DNA of 64,000 nucleotides from an uncultured Actinomyces sp. (GCA_900541895.1 UWSI01000006.1:1-64000); one strand, 5' to 3'; counted from the first letter of the stretch, positions 18,838 to 28,385 are shown. Numbers and translations: made by a program. The notes: generated by a model not told the origin, from the letters alone.

Positions 18838-19028
18838 GTGCGTCCTTTCCTTGTTCTGCCGCAGTTAGTGTACGTTGGATTGACGGAGTTGGACCTCTCT
18901 ATGTGAGTGATCCCCCTGAAATTCTCCCTGATTGAACCCTGATAATCGCCTTCTTCGAGTTGAGCTGAGGGCAGCAAGATCTAAGATCAAAAACAGAGAA
19001 TCGAAGTTTGTCTGCCAGAAGGAGTTTC

Positions 19029-21593
19029 ATGAGCGCTGAAAGCGAACCCAAGGCTGACGAGACTCTTCAGACGCGTCCGGCATCTGCCTTTTCGCGTGTT
19101 TGGAGTCGAAGCTTCCCGGTTCTCCTCAACTGGTTTCGGACTGCTCCATGTTCGATCATCCTGACGCTGATCATCATGCTTGTCGGGATTGCCGCCCACT
19201 TGAGCCACGGCCACTGGAATCAATCTCTTGCCGCGCAGGGCGGTGCAATTCGTCCGCTCACCATTGTGACGACGGTTGTGTGGAGTCCTTCGATCGGCAT
19301 GATGATCAATGCTGCCCTCATGATGGCGATCATCGGTGGCCTTCTTGAACGTTTCCTCGGATCGCGAATTTGGCTTCTTTCTGCGGCCATCTCCCTTCCC
19401 ATGTCTTTAGCGGGGATGTGGGCTTTCGTCGCTCTAGTAAAGGGAATCTCTCGCAGTGGTCTCTATCCACTCTTTAGTGGTCCGCTGACAGGAGCAAGCC
19501 TGATCCTCACTGCGCTGCTTGGAACCGCGAGCGCGAAGATGGATCGCCTATGGGCGTGGCGCACTCGAATCGGCGCCCTTGTCGTCTTGAGCGCTCTCTT
19601 GGCTTTTTCTTCTACTGCGGGGGCGCTGGCACGTTTCATCGCTTTCCTATGCGGGTGGATCATTGGCGGTTTCGCGATTGGTTGGTCGAACCGAGGGCGT
19701 TCAATGCTGGGAATTGGAGATCCCGTACGTCGAGTAATTCCCTTGGTCATTACTGCTACTACCTTGGGCGCCGTAAGCTCAATCTGGAATTTCAGCGCTC
19801 ATGGTTTCCTGGCTTTTGATCGCGCTGCTTTTTCTCCCGAGCTTGCCATCCAGCAATATATGTGGGCGCTGTGCCAGCAAAGCAGCGCTCCCATGAGCTG
19901 TGTCGAAGAGATGTACGGCAATTCTTTGATGCTCTATGCTCCCTTGATCTTGGCTTCGATTCCTTTTGTGGTTCAGTTGGTTTTGGCTTTTGGTCTTTTC
20001 CGAGGCCGTCGTGGCGCTTGGGTGGGCACGCTGGTTCTTCAGAGCGTGCTTGCGATTATTGGCCTCGCACAGATCATGGTTTTCGCGCTTTCGGTGGATG
20101 AGGCGCAGGGCCTCAACGACGATGACTTCTTTATCGCTCCCATTCCCATGAGTAAGCTTCTGATCAGTGTTGCTTTCCCCCTAGTAACGCTTCTGCTGAC
20201 CGCGTGGAATTCCTCTGCGTTCCGGGTACGCATTGCCCGACGCTACTGGGTGCGCAGCGCATGTGTCATTACTGTCTGCGCTACGTTTGGCACGCTCATT
20301 GCGCTTGTTATTGGGGTTTTAATTCCCGACCAGTTTGTTCCCGAAGCGGATTTACTCAGCCTTTTTGAGGCCTACGTTGTCTCATACGCTCCTGCTGGTG
20401 CACAGTGGCTGATTGATACTCCGGTCTATGCAACAACCTTGCTTTCCTCGATTTCGACAGTCTGGATTCCCGCGCTGGTGTGGATTGTCGTCGCTGTTTG
20501 CCTTCTTAAAGTTTTCCTTGCGCCGGTTGAGCTTCAACATGATGCTCATGATGACTTAATCGCTCTTCTGCGCCAGCACGGCGCAGGCTCTTTGGGGTGG
20601 ATGCTCGCGTGGCCGGGAAACTCGACGTGGATTAGTCCTGATCAACGCGCGGCAGTGTCCTACCGTCAAGAATCTGGCGTGATGCTGACACTGACACAAT
20701 GTGCCGCAACTGATGACGATATTCCAGCAGTGATTTCGCAGTTTGCTCGCTTTGCAAGCGATGCAGCACTGACCCCGGCGCTCTATTCGGTCCATGAAGA
20801 GTGGGCACGAGAAGCGAATCGTTTAGGCTGGTCCACCGTCAAGGTTGCTGAGGAAGCCATTATTGATCTGGGTGATCTTGCCTTCAAGGGTAAGAAGTTC
20901 CAGGATGTACGCACCGCTTTCAATCATGCTAAGCGTGAGGGGATCCGAGCCGAATGGGCGTCCTATCCGAGTCTGCCCGATCAACTGAAGCAACAGGTTG
21001 ATGCGATCTGCCAGGCATGGGCCGATGAGAAGACTCTTCCTGAGATGGGCTTTACACTGGGCGGCCTGCGTGAAATTAATGACTCGGATACGCGCCTTCT
21101 GCTGGCTCTTGATGAAGAAGATCGCATCCACGCGGTGACCTCATGGATGCCTGTTCACTCAGGTGGCGAAGTGGTCGGCCTGACCCTAGATGTGATGCGT
21201 CGAGATGACTCCGGTTTCCGTTTGGCCATTGATTTTCTCATTGGTCAAGCTGCTCTTCTAGCGCAAGATGAGGGGTTCCAGTTCATTTCCTTGTCGGGCG
21301 CACCTCTAGCCGAATCGGGCCAGTGTGAGGAAAGCTCCGAATTGGCAGATTCACGCTTCGCTTTTGCCCCCGTTCTTGATGTGATGGGGAGCGTGATGGA
21401 ACCCGTCTATGGTTTCCGCTCCTTGCTGGCCTACAAGAAGAAATTCCAGGTTCGTTTCGTCCCCCTGTATCTTGCAATTCCCGACATTGCGAACGCACCT
21501 GCAGTTGGTCTGGCAATTGCGCATGCTTATTTGCCAAATATGAGTGCAATCAGTGCTGTCGGGGTCGCAGCAAAGTTGGTGTCACGTGATTAG
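19029..21593 (+). CDS. rhomboid-like / DUF2156 aminoacyl-phosphatidylglycerol synthase fusion
   Basis: Membrane protein of 854 aa. The N-terminal ~240 residues hold rhomboid-like helices, without an evident Ser-His protease dyad that I can assign. More helices follow to about residue 500, then a soluble C-terminal GNAT-like domain (LPG_synthase_C, DUF2156) marked by SWMPVHSGGEVVGLTLDVMR and QFISLSGAPLAES. Such domains move an amino acid from a charged tRNA to phosphatidylglycerol or another lipid. No LysRS domain is fused. ATG 19029 has AAGGAG; an in-frame codon seven triplets upstream overlaps that site. The esterase gene downstream overlaps by eight bases, a pairing that suggests a synthase and its hydrolase. 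Confidence 0.82.
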   Translation: MSAESEPKADETLQTRPASAFSRVWSRSFPVLLNWFRTAPCSIILTLIIMLVGIAAHLSHGHWNQSLAAQGGAIRPLTIVTTVVWSPSIGMMINAALMMAIIGGLLERFLGSRIWLLSAAISLPMSLAGMWAFVALVKGISRSGLYPLFSGPLTGASLILTALLGTASAKMDRLWAWRTRIGALVVLSALLAFSSTAGALARFIAFLCGWIIGGFAIGWSNRGRSMLGIGDPVRRVIPLVITATTLGAVSSIWNFSAHGFLAFDRAAFSPELAIQQYMWALCQQSSAPMSCVEEMYGNSLMLYAPLILASIPFVVQLVLAFGLFRGRRGAWVGTLVLQSVLAIIGLAQIMVFALSVDEAQGLNDDDFFIAPIPMSKLLISVAFPLVTLLLTAWNSSAFRVRIARRYWVRSACVITVCATFGTLIALVIGVLIPDQFVPEADLLSLFEAYVVSYAPAGAQWLIDTPVYATTLLSSISTVWIPALVWIVVAVCLLKVFLAPVELQHDAHDDLIALLRQHGAGSLGWMLAWPGNSTWISPDQRAAVSYRQESGVMLTLTQCAATDDDIPAVISQFARFASDAALTPALYSVHEEWAREANRLGWSTVKVAEEAIIDLGDLAFKGKKFQDVRTAFNHAKREGIRAEWASYPSLPDQLKQQVDAICQAWADEKTLPEMGFTLGGLREINDSDTRLLLALDEEDRIHAVTSWMPVHSGGEVVGLTLDVMRRDDSGFRLAIDFLIGQAALLAQDEGFQFISLSGAPLAESGQCEESSELADSRFAFAPVLDVMGSVMEPVYGFRSLLAYKKKFQVRFVPLYLAIPDIANAPAVGLAIAHAYLPNMSAISAVGVAAKLVSRD

Positions 21594-22848
21594 TCTCCTC
21601 AAGCTATTTCCACTGCTGCGCGTATGGATTCTGCCGATCGCTGCAGCCTCGATCCTTGCAGCCGGTGCTTGGGTGTGGTTTTTTGTCATGAAGCCGCTTT
21701 CCCTCAAGGTGCGGTTTGTGAGCGCTTGTGGCGGTGTCATCGTCCTTTTCATTGTCCATCACCTTGTCGAAAGGGTCTGGCATCCGGTTGCCGAGGGATT
21801 GGGGCGCGTGACATGGCTGTGGGCAGCTCCAGCCCTTATTGCTACGGTGATGATTCTTGTCGCTCTCTTTCGTCGCCGTCACTGGATTCGTCGTTTTCTG
21901 GCCGGGGCGTGCGCGTGGATGCTGATGGCGATTGGAGCTGCACTGGGGATCAACTATCATTTCGAGGCCTATCCCACGATGGCGGAAGTCGTTGGTGGGG
22001 GAGTACAAACAGTTTCTTGGGATGAACTAAAGAAACCTGATGATGCTGCCACTCTGGCGCGCAGTGCAGAGGGGGTGTTTGCCCGTGTCGACATTCCCGC
22101 CTCGGATGCCTCCTTTACCCCTCGACAAGCCATTGTTTATCTTCCACCGTCATATTTCAAAGATCCCAGTGCACAGCTCCCAGTCATTGTGCTGATGTCT
22201 GGCCAGCCCGGTACACCTCAAGATTGGCTTGTTTTAGGGAAACTTCCCCAGACGATGGATCAATTTACAGCGCAGCATGATGGTCGGGCCCCAATCATTG
22301 CTGTTGTTGATGTCTACGGTAGCCAAACAGCAAATCCTCTGTGCTCCGACACCTCGCATGGGAAAGTTGCGACCTATGTGCAAAAGGATGTCCCGAGCTG
22401 GCTGCGCACTAATCTCCCCGTCTCTTCTGATCCGAGACAATGGGCCATTGCTGGTCTTTCATCGGGAGGGACCTGCGCGCTTCAAGTGGTGACCCGTTCT
22501 CCTGATTTGTATCGCAGCTTCCTTGACATGTCAGGTGAAGCGCATCCGCAACTTGGTAATGAAGAGCGAACGATTTCGGATGGATTTGACGGCTCTCGAG
22601 AGCTCTATGAAGCGAATGATCCCGTGCATCTGATGAGTCGTAATCGCTATGAGGAAAGCGCGGGCATCATCTCGTGGGGAGAGTCTGATACCGCCTTTAA
22701 AGAAGGGCTCATCGAGGTTGATCACGCCGCGGAGAAATCGGGGATGAGCATTGAGACGCGAACCTATCCGGGTGGGCACTCCTGGAAGGTGTGGAGCGCT
22801 GCCTTCGAAGACGGATTGCCGTGGCTCGCACAGCGTTTCGGGCTGTAG
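21586..22848 (+). CDS. membrane-anchored alpha/beta-hydrolase (esterase family)
   Basis: 420-aa protein starting at GTG 21586 inside the end of the upstream gene. About four N-terminal helices (first 130 residues) anchor an extracytoplasmic alpha/beta-hydrolase of the Esterase_PHB/antigen-85-like group (PF00756 type). The nucleophile is in GLSSGGTC, a likely acid is in SWGESD, and the catalytic His is in PGGHSWKVW. Context suggests it hydrolyses aminoacylated lipids made by the overlapping synthase. That role is known for some esterases of aminoacyl-lipid loci and is inference here. Mycolyl transfer is less likely as no mycolate genes are seen. Confidence 0.8.
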   Translation: MISLLKLFPLLRVWILPIAAASILAAGAWVWFFVMKPLSLKVRFVSACGGVIVLFIVHHLVERVWHPVAEGLGRVTWLWAAPALIATVMILVALFRRRHWIRRFLAGACAWMLMAIGAALGINYHFEAYPTMAEVVGGGVQTVSWDELKKPDDAATLARSAEGVFARVDIPASDASFTPRQAIVYLPPSYFKDPSAQLPVIVLMSGQPGTPQDWLVLGKLPQTMDQFTAQHDGRAPIIAVVDVYGSQTANPLCSDTSHGKVATYVQKDVPSWLRTNLPVSSDPRQWAIAGLSSGGTCALQVVTRSPDLYRSFLDMSGEAHPQLGNEERTISDGFDGSRELYEANDPVHLMSRNRYEESAGIISWGESDTAFKEGLIEVDHAAEKSGMSIETRTYPGGHSWKVWSAAFEDGLPWLAQRFGL

Positions 22849-22919
22849 GAACCACGGCAATCAAAAAGAGATTCTTCGCCTAGCTCGGGGGCAACGGGGT
22901 GCATCAGTGAAGATCTCGC

Positions 22920-23759
22920 CTATGCTAGTTCTTCCACCTTGATCGTCAAGGACATCCAGTGAGATTGTCCCGGGCGAAGGAGTAGTGCGTTGCGACGGAC
23001 GTTACCTACTTCGACGCAGACGAAGTGTTTCCAGTCTTCGCGGTGCATGTCCGCTGCTTTAGATTCGGCAGGATTCCAGACGATTGTCGATGCAGAGTGT
23101 TCTTTTTCAACGACGATCCGTCGTTTGAAACCGGGATCTTCAATGATTGATCCATTGCTTGTGTCGAAGATCGAATCAACACGACCGTTAGTGAAGCTCA
23201 GCGGACCTTCGTGAATACCTTGTGTATCGCGGACGGTATCCAGTTCCTTTGCTCCTTCGAGGCCGTGAACGCAAATCTCACGTACATCGGAAACATTGAA
23301 ATAGGAGTGCAAGGCCTCATCGACGTAGAAAGCTTCGTCATCGGTGTTTTTCATCGAAAGCACTAGGTGAAGTTCCGCCCCGAAAGTGACCTCAAGTTTC
23401 GACGTGAAACGATGGGGGAATTTTGCCATCTCAGTGTTTGTGGATGGTTTATAAACGAATTCAAGAACTGCATGGGAATCGCTACGCTCAATCAGTTCCC
23501 ACGTTGCATTTCTTAAGAATCCATGGTTTTGTGCTTCGGATCCGGGGGCAGCCAAGGAAGCTGTTGCAACACCAAACCACGGTGCACAAATCGGAATTCC
23601 TCCCCGCGCGGGCGTCGATGCCCAGGGCAGGGAACGTTCGGAGAGCCAGAGGATGGGCTCGGTGCCAGAAGGTTGCCATGTAAGGACCTGGGCACCCGAA
23701 TCTGAAAAGCTCGCGTCACAGCAGTCATTGCTGGCGCGATAGACGCGTCGGTTTGTCAT
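22920..23759 (-). CDS. D-hexose-6-phosphate mutarotase / aldose 1-epimerase-like
   Basis: Galactose-mutarotase-fold enzyme, 279 aa, that interconverts the anomers of a hexose 6-phosphate (YeaD-like). The catalytic His lies in NHGFLRN, and the catalytic Glu in FVCVEVGNV near the C-terminus. The phosphate-side arginine region GGIPICAPWFG is present. ATG 23759 is chosen because TATCCT stands six bases upstream on the minus strand, predicting a leaderless message. A longer frame upstream encodes an unrelated-looking leader. Substrate could be glucose- or galactose-6-phosphate. Confidence 0.85.
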   Translation of the reverse strand: MTNRRVYRASNDCCDASFSDSGAQVLTWQPSGTEPILWLSERSLPWASTPARGGIPICAPWFGVATASLAAPGSEAQNHGFLRNATWELIERSDSHAVLEFVYKPSTNTEMAKFPHRFTSKLEVTFGAELHLVLSMKNTDDEAFYVDEALHSYFNVSDVREICVHGLEGAKELDTVRDTQGIHEGPLSFTNGRVDSIFDTSNGSIIEDPGFKRRIVVEKEHSASTIVWNPAESKAADMHREDWKHFVCVEVGNVRRNALLLRPGQSHWMSLTIKVEELA

Positions 23760-23765
23760 TGGACA

Positions 23766-23771
23766 AGGATA
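23766..23771 (-). promoter_or_regulatory. -10 box for leaderless mutarotase transcript
   Basis: TATCCT on the minus strand ends six bases before the ATG at 23759. This spacing puts transcription start on or next to the start codon. No Shine-Dalgarno sequence is present. Confidence 0.5.
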
Positions 23772-23871
23772 GCGCGAGTAACGCCTCACACATAGCCCTC
23801 CGAACAAGGGACTTCCTCAAAAACGGCGATAAGCTAGCTGTGATACGCGTCGAGAATGTATAGGGAGCTTT

Positions 23872-25794
23872 ATGACCATCCGCGAAGATCTACGAAATGT
23901 CGCGATTGTTGCACACGTTGACCACGGCAAGACCACCTTGGTTGATGCGATGTTGTGGCAGTCGGGTGCTTTCAATGAGCGCGACACGGTTGAGAAGACC
24001 GGTGAACGCGTGATGGATTCAGGCGATCTTGAACGCGAAAAGGGCATCACGATTCTCGCCAAGAACACTGCGGTCCACTATCGCGGTCCCGCCGCTCAAA
24101 AGCTCGGGCTCGAAGGTGGCGTGGTCATTAACGTCATCGACACCCCCGGACACGCAGACTTTGGTGGTGAAGTTGAGCGTGGCCTATCCATGGTTGACGG
24201 CGTCGTTCTGCTTGTCGATTCCTCTGAAGGCCCTCTCCCGCAGACCCGTTTCGTTCTTCGTAAGGCCCTGCAAGCCCAGCTTCCCGTCGTGATCGTTGTC
24301 AATAAGGTTGACCGTCCCGATGCGCGTATCGATGAGGTCGTCTCGGAAACCCAGGACCTGCTTCTTGCATTGGCTGAGGACCTCATGAGCGAAGGCGTTG
24401 ATGCCGATGTTGACTCGCTGCTGGATGTCCCCGTTGTCTACGCCTCGGCAAAGGCAGGGAAATCCTCGCTGACCAACCCCGGCGACGGCAATATCCCCAC
24501 AGAGGATCTCGAGCCTCTCTTTGAGACGATCCTTCAGCGTATTCCCGGCCCTGAATATGAGGAAGGCGCACCCCTGCAGGCACACGTGACGAACCTTGAT
24601 GCTTCGCCCTTCCTCGGTCGCCTCGCTCTGCTGCGTATCCACAACGGTACTCTGCGTAAGGGCGAAACCGTTGGTCTGGCTCGCCACGACGGAACGATCA
24701 AGCCTGTTCGAATCACCGAGCTTCTTCGCACCGAAGGCCTGGAGCGTCTTCCTGCCGAAACCGCTGAGCCCGGCGATATCGTTGCGGTAGCCGGTATCGA
24801 AGACATCACTATCGGTGAGTCTCTGGTTGACCTCGATGATCCTCGCCCCCTGCCCTTGATCACCGTTGATGATCCCGCGATCTCGATGACGATCGGTATT
24901 AACACTTCTCCCATGGCTGGGCGAGTCAAGGGCGCAAAGGTGACCGCGCGTCAGGTGAAGGATCGCTTGGATCGCGAACTCATCGGTAACGTTTCCATTC
25001 GAGTTCTGCCCACCGAACGTCCCGACGCATGGGAAGTTCAGGGACGTGGTGAACTTGCTCTGGCAATTCTTGTTGAGCAGATGCGCCGTGAAGGCTTCGA
25101 ACTTACCGTTGGTAAGCCGCAGGTTGTCACCAAGACCATTGACGGTGTGCGCAGTGAGCCCATGGAGCGTATGACCATTGATATCCCCGAGGAATACCTC
25201 GGCTCTGTCACCCAGCTGATGGCTCAGCGTAAGGGGCGCATGGAGACCATGGCCAACCATGGTTCGGGTTGGATTCGCTTGGAATTTGTTGTTCCCGCTC
25301 GAGGCCTGATTGGTTTCCGTACGCGTTTCCTCACCGAGACCCGCGGTACCGGTATCGCCTCGTCTATTGCCGAGGGCTACGCACCGTGGCAGGGCGCAAT
25401 TGAGCAGCGCTTGACCGGCTCGCTTGTTGCGGACCGCGCAGGCCAGGCCACCCCCTACGCGATGACGAACCTTCAAGAGCGCGGCTCCTTCATTGTTGAG
25501 CCGGGTTCGGAGGTCTATGAAGGCCAGGTTGTTGGTGAGAATCCTCGCGGCGAGGATATGGATGTCAATATCTGCCGCGAGAAGAAGCAGACCAACACGC
25601 GTAGTGCGACCGCTGATGTCTACGAGTCCTTGACGCCTTCTCGCAAACTTACCTTGGAAGAGTCCCTGGAGTTTGCGGCTAACGATGAGTGCGTTGAAGT
25701 GACTCCCGAGGCCGTGCGTGTGCGCAAGGTCGTCTTGGACGCTCAGGAGCGCTTCAAGATTGCCGCTCGCGAGCGTCGTCAGAACAAGGACTGA
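23872..25794 (+). CDS. typA: ribosome-associated GTPase TypA/BipA
   Basis: Translational GTPase of 640 aa involved in ribosome assembly and stress adaptation. G1 is AHVDHGKTT (about 16-24), followed by the switch-I region with EREKGITI. G3 is DTPGHADF and G4 NKVDRPD. EF-G-like domains follow, then the BipA-specific C-terminal domain (RGTGIASSIAEGYAPW, NICREKKQTNTRS). ATG 23872 has AGGGAG seven bases upstream. Codon use looks optimised, as expected for an abundant protein. A long antisense frame on the other strand is a by-product of this codon use. Confidence 0.97.
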   Translation: MTIREDLRNVAIVAHVDHGKTTLVDAMLWQSGAFNERDTVEKTGERVMDSGDLEREKGITILAKNTAVHYRGPAAQKLGLEGGVVINVIDTPGHADFGGEVERGLSMVDGVVLLVDSSEGPLPQTRFVLRKALQAQLPVVIVVNKVDRPDARIDEVVSETQDLLLALAEDLMSEGVDADVDSLLDVPVVYASAKAGKSSLTNPGDGNIPTEDLEPLFETILQRIPGPEYEEGAPLQAHVTNLDASPFLGRLALLRIHNGTLRKGETVGLARHDGTIKPVRITELLRTEGLERLPAETAEPGDIVAVAGIEDITIGESLVDLDDPRPLPLITVDDPAISMTIGINTSPMAGRVKGAKVTARQVKDRLDRELIGNVSIRVLPTERPDAWEVQGRGELALAILVEQMRREGFELTVGKPQVVTKTIDGVRSEPMERMTIDIPEEYLGSVTQLMAQRKGRMETMANHGSGWIRLEFVVPARGLIGFRTRFLTETRGTGIASSIAEGYAPWQGAIEQRLTGSLVADRAGQATPYAMTNLQERGSFIVEPGSEVYEGQVVGENPRGEDMDVNICREKKQTNTRSATADVYESLTPSRKLTLEESLEFAANDECVEVTPEAVRVRKVVLDAQERFKIAARERRQNKD

Positions 25795-25841
25795 GTCCGG
25801 CCTCGGCCCCGATAGGCTGTCAAAGCTAACTGAAGTTCAAG

Positions 25842-26156
25842 TTAGATCTGCGGCGGGGGAGGGACGCGCTTCCCGGTGACCATGGTTCGCGCATCGACAC
25901 GAACCTGGCCGCGTCGAGTCTCGATGACTACGTGGGTTGGGGCAGCTTCGATGAGCGTTCCCAGTGCATCGTGAAGACCATCGTCTAGACGATAGCGGAC
26001 GACCACGCGGGAGCCCACTCCCAATTGCATCCACGGAAGATTGGGAATTGCGTGCGTTTCGTGTCGCGTAAAAGCTTCGGCTTGGACATGCTCCGCAGGA
26101 CTGATCTTTTCCCTATTTTCGGGGGAAGAAGGCTGCTCGTTCGCGTGGTTCTTCAT
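25842..26156 (-). CDS. small SH3-like domain protein upstream of fdxA
   Basis: 104-aa protein of unknown role. After about 40 polar residues it contains a compact beta-rich segment (GSRVVVRYRLDDGLHDALGTL ... VTGKRVPPPPQ, here quoted in parts). This resembles the N-terminal SH3-like piece that precedes a GNAT acetyltransferase domain in an actinobacterial family often found beside ferredoxin genes. Here the acetyltransferase part is missing, so the protein is either a stand-alone domain or a remnant. ATG 26156 is favoured by TATTAT seven bases upstream, a leaderless arrangement. It is divergent from fdxA. Confidence 0.65.
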   Translation of the reverse strand: MKNHANEQPSSPENREKISPAEHVQAEAFTRHETHAIPNLPWMQLGVGSRVVVRYRLDDGLHDALGTLIEAAPTHVVIETRRGQVRVDARTMVTGKRVPPPPQI

Positions 26157-26163
26157 GTTGGCG

Positions 26164-26169
26164 ATAATA
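26164..26169 (-). promoter_or_regulatory. -10 box for leaderless transcript of the SH3-like gene
   Basis: TATTAT on the minus strand ends seven bases before the ATG at 26156. It matches the -10 consensus well and leaves no room for a ribosome site. Confidence 0.5.
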
Positions 26170-26208
26170 GAATGAAGTGGTTGTCCAACCCAGTCCAAGG
26201 AGGAATTA

Positions 26209-26541
26209 ATGACTTACGTCATTGCCCAGCCCTGTGTTGATGTTAAGGACCGGGCCTGCGTTGATGAGTGCCCCGTCGACTGCATTTACGAGGGCGAGCG
26301 TACCCTGTACATCCACCCCGATGAGTGCGTGGACTGCGGTGCGTGCGAACCGGTCTGCCCGACCGAAGCAATCTTCTACGAGGATGACCTCCCCAGTGAA
26401 TGGTCCGATTACCTGCAGGCCAACGCCGATTTCTTTGTTGATCTGGGCAGCCCCGGTGGCGCGCAGAAGACCGGTCCTCAGCCCTTCGATGTTCCGTGGA
26501 TCAGCGAGCTTCCTCCGCAGAACGAAGATTGGGATAAGTAA
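26209..26541 (+). CDS. fdxA: 7Fe ferredoxin ([3Fe-4S][4Fe-4S])
   Basis: Electron carrier of 110 aa in the cytosol. Cluster ligands are visible: Cys9, Cys17 and Cys50 for the 3Fe-4S site (spacing C-x7-C replaces the CxxCxxC motif), and Cys21, Cys40, Cys43, Cys46 for the 4Fe-4S site. Cys25 is an extra free cysteine. The sequence is the standard FdxA/FdxC type (YVIAQPCVDVKDRACVDECP). A strong AAGGAGG lies before ATG 26209. dapC starts eight bases after the stop, a conserved actinobacterial pair. Confidence 0.96.
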   Translation: MTYVIAQPCVDVKDRACVDECPVDCIYEGERTLYIHPDECVDCGACEPVCPTEAIFYEDDLPSEWSDYLQANADFFVDLGSPGGAQKTGPQPFDVPWISELPPQNEDWDK

Positions 26542-26549
26542 GGAAACAC

Positions 26550-27692
26550 ATGAGCGTCCTTCCGCGCCCACTCGATCTGCCCTCATTCCCTTGGGATCAG
26601 CTCACCCCTTACCGTAAACGGGCAGCTGAACATCCCGGTGGTGTGTGTGATCTATCGATTGGAACTCCGGTTGATCCCACTCCCGCGCTTATTCAGGATG
26701 CGCTTCAAGAGCATGCGGATGCGCCGGGATATCCGACCGTGATTGGCACTCCTGAGCTTCGTCACGCAATTCTTGCGTGGGGAAAGCGGCGGAACATGGT
26801 GGACGTTGGATTGCAGGGCGTTGTGCCGTCTATCGGCTCCAAGGAAGCCGTGGCATGGCTTCCCTTCCTTTTGGGAGTGCGCCCCGGAGATGCGGTTTTA
26901 TTCCCGCAGGCCTCGTATCCGACCTATGACATCAGTGCGCGTTTAGCGGGTGCAACTCCACTCCCGGTGGACCCGACTGACCCCTCGTCGTGGCCCGATG
27001 CTCAGCTTGTATGGCTGAACTCGCCGGGTAACCCAGATGGCCATGTCCTCACGCTTGATCAGCTGCGTGCGGTCGTCCAGTGGGCTCGCAGTCATGACGC
27101 AGTCGTGATTTCTGATGAGTGCTACTCGGCTTTGGCGTGGGAGGAGCCTTTCCTTCACGAGGGCGTGCCTTCGCTGCTTGATGAAGGAGTCTGTGATGGA
27201 GATCCTCGTTCCCTGATCGTGCTGTATTCGCTGTCTAAGCAGTCGAATCTAGCTGGTTACCGTGCAGCGTTGATGTACGGGGATCCCGAGCTTCTCGCTC
27301 CTGTTATTGAAGTGCGCAAGCACTCGGGGATGATGGTTCCTGCTCCAGTGCAAGCCGCAATGCGCGTTGCGCTGGAAGATACCGAACACGTTGAGGCACA
27401 GCGTCAGGTGTATGCGCGCCGACGTGAAATCTTGATCGATGCTGTTGAACGCACTGGTCTTGAGCGCGACAAGGATTCGGCTGCGGGCCTTTACCTGTGG
27501 GTGAGAGATCCCCAAGGCGACCTTGATTCCTGGCAGCTCGTTGATGCTTTCGCCCTGCGGGGGATTGTCGTTGCTCCCGGTGATTTTTATGGCGAGGCCG
27601 GGGTGGGCTTTGTGCGCGTAGCCCTGACCGCCACCGATGAGCGCGTTGCCGAGGCCGCAAGCCGGTTGATCGCCCAGCCGATCCGAGCGTGA
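26550..27692 (+). CDS. dapC: N-succinyldiaminopimelate aminotransferase (actinobacterial DapC)
   Basis: PLP-dependent class I/II aminotransferase, 380 aa, for the succinylase branch of lysine and meso-diaminopimelate synthesis. The opening (LPSFPWDQLTPYRKRAAEHP) and the block DLSIGTPVDPTP are typical of actinobacterial DapC. Substrate and cofactor residues include Asn in NSPGNPDG and Asp/Tyr in ISDECYSAL. The PLP lysine lies in YSLSKQSNLAGYR and the carboxylate-binding Arg near FVRVAL. AAGGAA precedes ATG 26550, and it is co-transcribed with fdxA. Confidence 0.92.
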   Translation: MSVLPRPLDLPSFPWDQLTPYRKRAAEHPGGVCDLSIGTPVDPTPALIQDALQEHADAPGYPTVIGTPELRHAILAWGKRRNMVDVGLQGVVPSIGSKEAVAWLPFLLGVRPGDAVLFPQASYPTYDISARLAGATPLPVDPTDPSSWPDAQLVWLNSPGNPDGHVLTLDQLRAVVQWARSHDAVVISDECYSALAWEEPFLHEGVPSLLDEGVCDGDPRSLIVLYSLSKQSNLAGYRAALMYGDPELLAPVIEVRKHSGMMVPAPVQAAMRVALEDTEHVEAQRQVYARRREILIDAVERTGLERDKDSAAGLYLWVRDPQGDLDSWQLVDAFALRGIVVAPGDFYGEAGVGFVRVALTATDERVAEAASRLIAQPIRA

Positions 27693-27722
27693 CGCTTGAG
27701 CGACTTAGTGGGCGTCAGGGCC

Positions 27723-28385
27723 TTATCGATCCCAAAGACTGACCCACTGCAATCCCATATCGGCCATCATGGTGCGGATTAAGGGAAGTGAGATTCCAAT
27801 GACGTTGTGGTGGTCGCCTTCAATGGCTTCGATGAACGCTCCGCCCAATCCGTCGATGGTGAAAGAACCGGCGACTTCTAAGGGCTCGCCGCTTGCTACG
27901 TAGGCTTGAGCTTCTTCATCGTTGATCGAGCCAAAGTGAATATCGGTTGAGGATGGACGCGTGTCTTCGTTCAGGATCTTCCATCCATCTTTATTCCAGC
28001 GCATGTGCGCGAGGTAGTGGCCACTCCACAAGGTTGTGTGTGCCTTGGAAAGTGCCTTTACTCGGGCAAGGGCAACTTGGGGATCGTGAGGCTTACCCAG
28101 CAACTCCCCACCGGCCTCGAGCATGGAATCACAGGCAACTAGTACGCACTCACCTTCGGGGAGGGAGGCCTCGTCCAGCGATAGCTTTCCCGCGCATATC
28201 GCCGAAGCTACGGCCCTGCCTTTTGCTTCCGCAAGTGCGCACACTTTCTCAGCGGGGGAGACGCTGGGGATTCGATCCAAGATTGAATCCTCGTCCACTT
28301 GGGAAACTTTGACGATAGGAGTTATCCCGGCTTCCTGGAGGATGCGCCGGCGGGCAGGAGATTGTGAGGCTAATACAAGGTGCAT
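27723..28385 (-). CDS. maf: Maf nucleotide pyrophosphatase (house-cleaning NTPase)
   Basis: 220-aa cytosolic enzyme that hydrolyses non-canonical or excess nucleoside triphosphates to monophosphates. The signature LASQSPARRRIL opens the protein; the catalytic Asp lies in VACDSMLEA, and the GKP motif and late GLGGAFIEAIEGDHHNVIG match the family. The insert of about 20 residues after GRAVASAI is longer than in Bacillus Maf but common in actinobacteria. It is convergent with dapC and divergent from the cyclase gene. Confidence 0.92.
   Translation of the reverse strand: MHLVLASQSPARRRILQEAGITPIVKVSQVDEDSILDRIPSVSPAEKVCALAEAKGRAVASAICAGKLSLDEASLPEGECVLVACDSMLEAGGELLGKPHDPQVALARVKALSKAHTTLWSGHYLAHMRWNKDGWKILNEDTRPSSTDIHFGSINDEEAQAYVASGEPLEVAGSFTIDGLGGAFIEAIEGDHHNVIGISLPLIRTMMADMGLQWVSLWDR

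Noticed and set aside
24184..25476. 430-codon open frame on the minus strand
   Set aside because: It lies fully antisense to typA, whose protein is unmistakable. The frame is a by-product of typA codon use and its peptide matches nothing.
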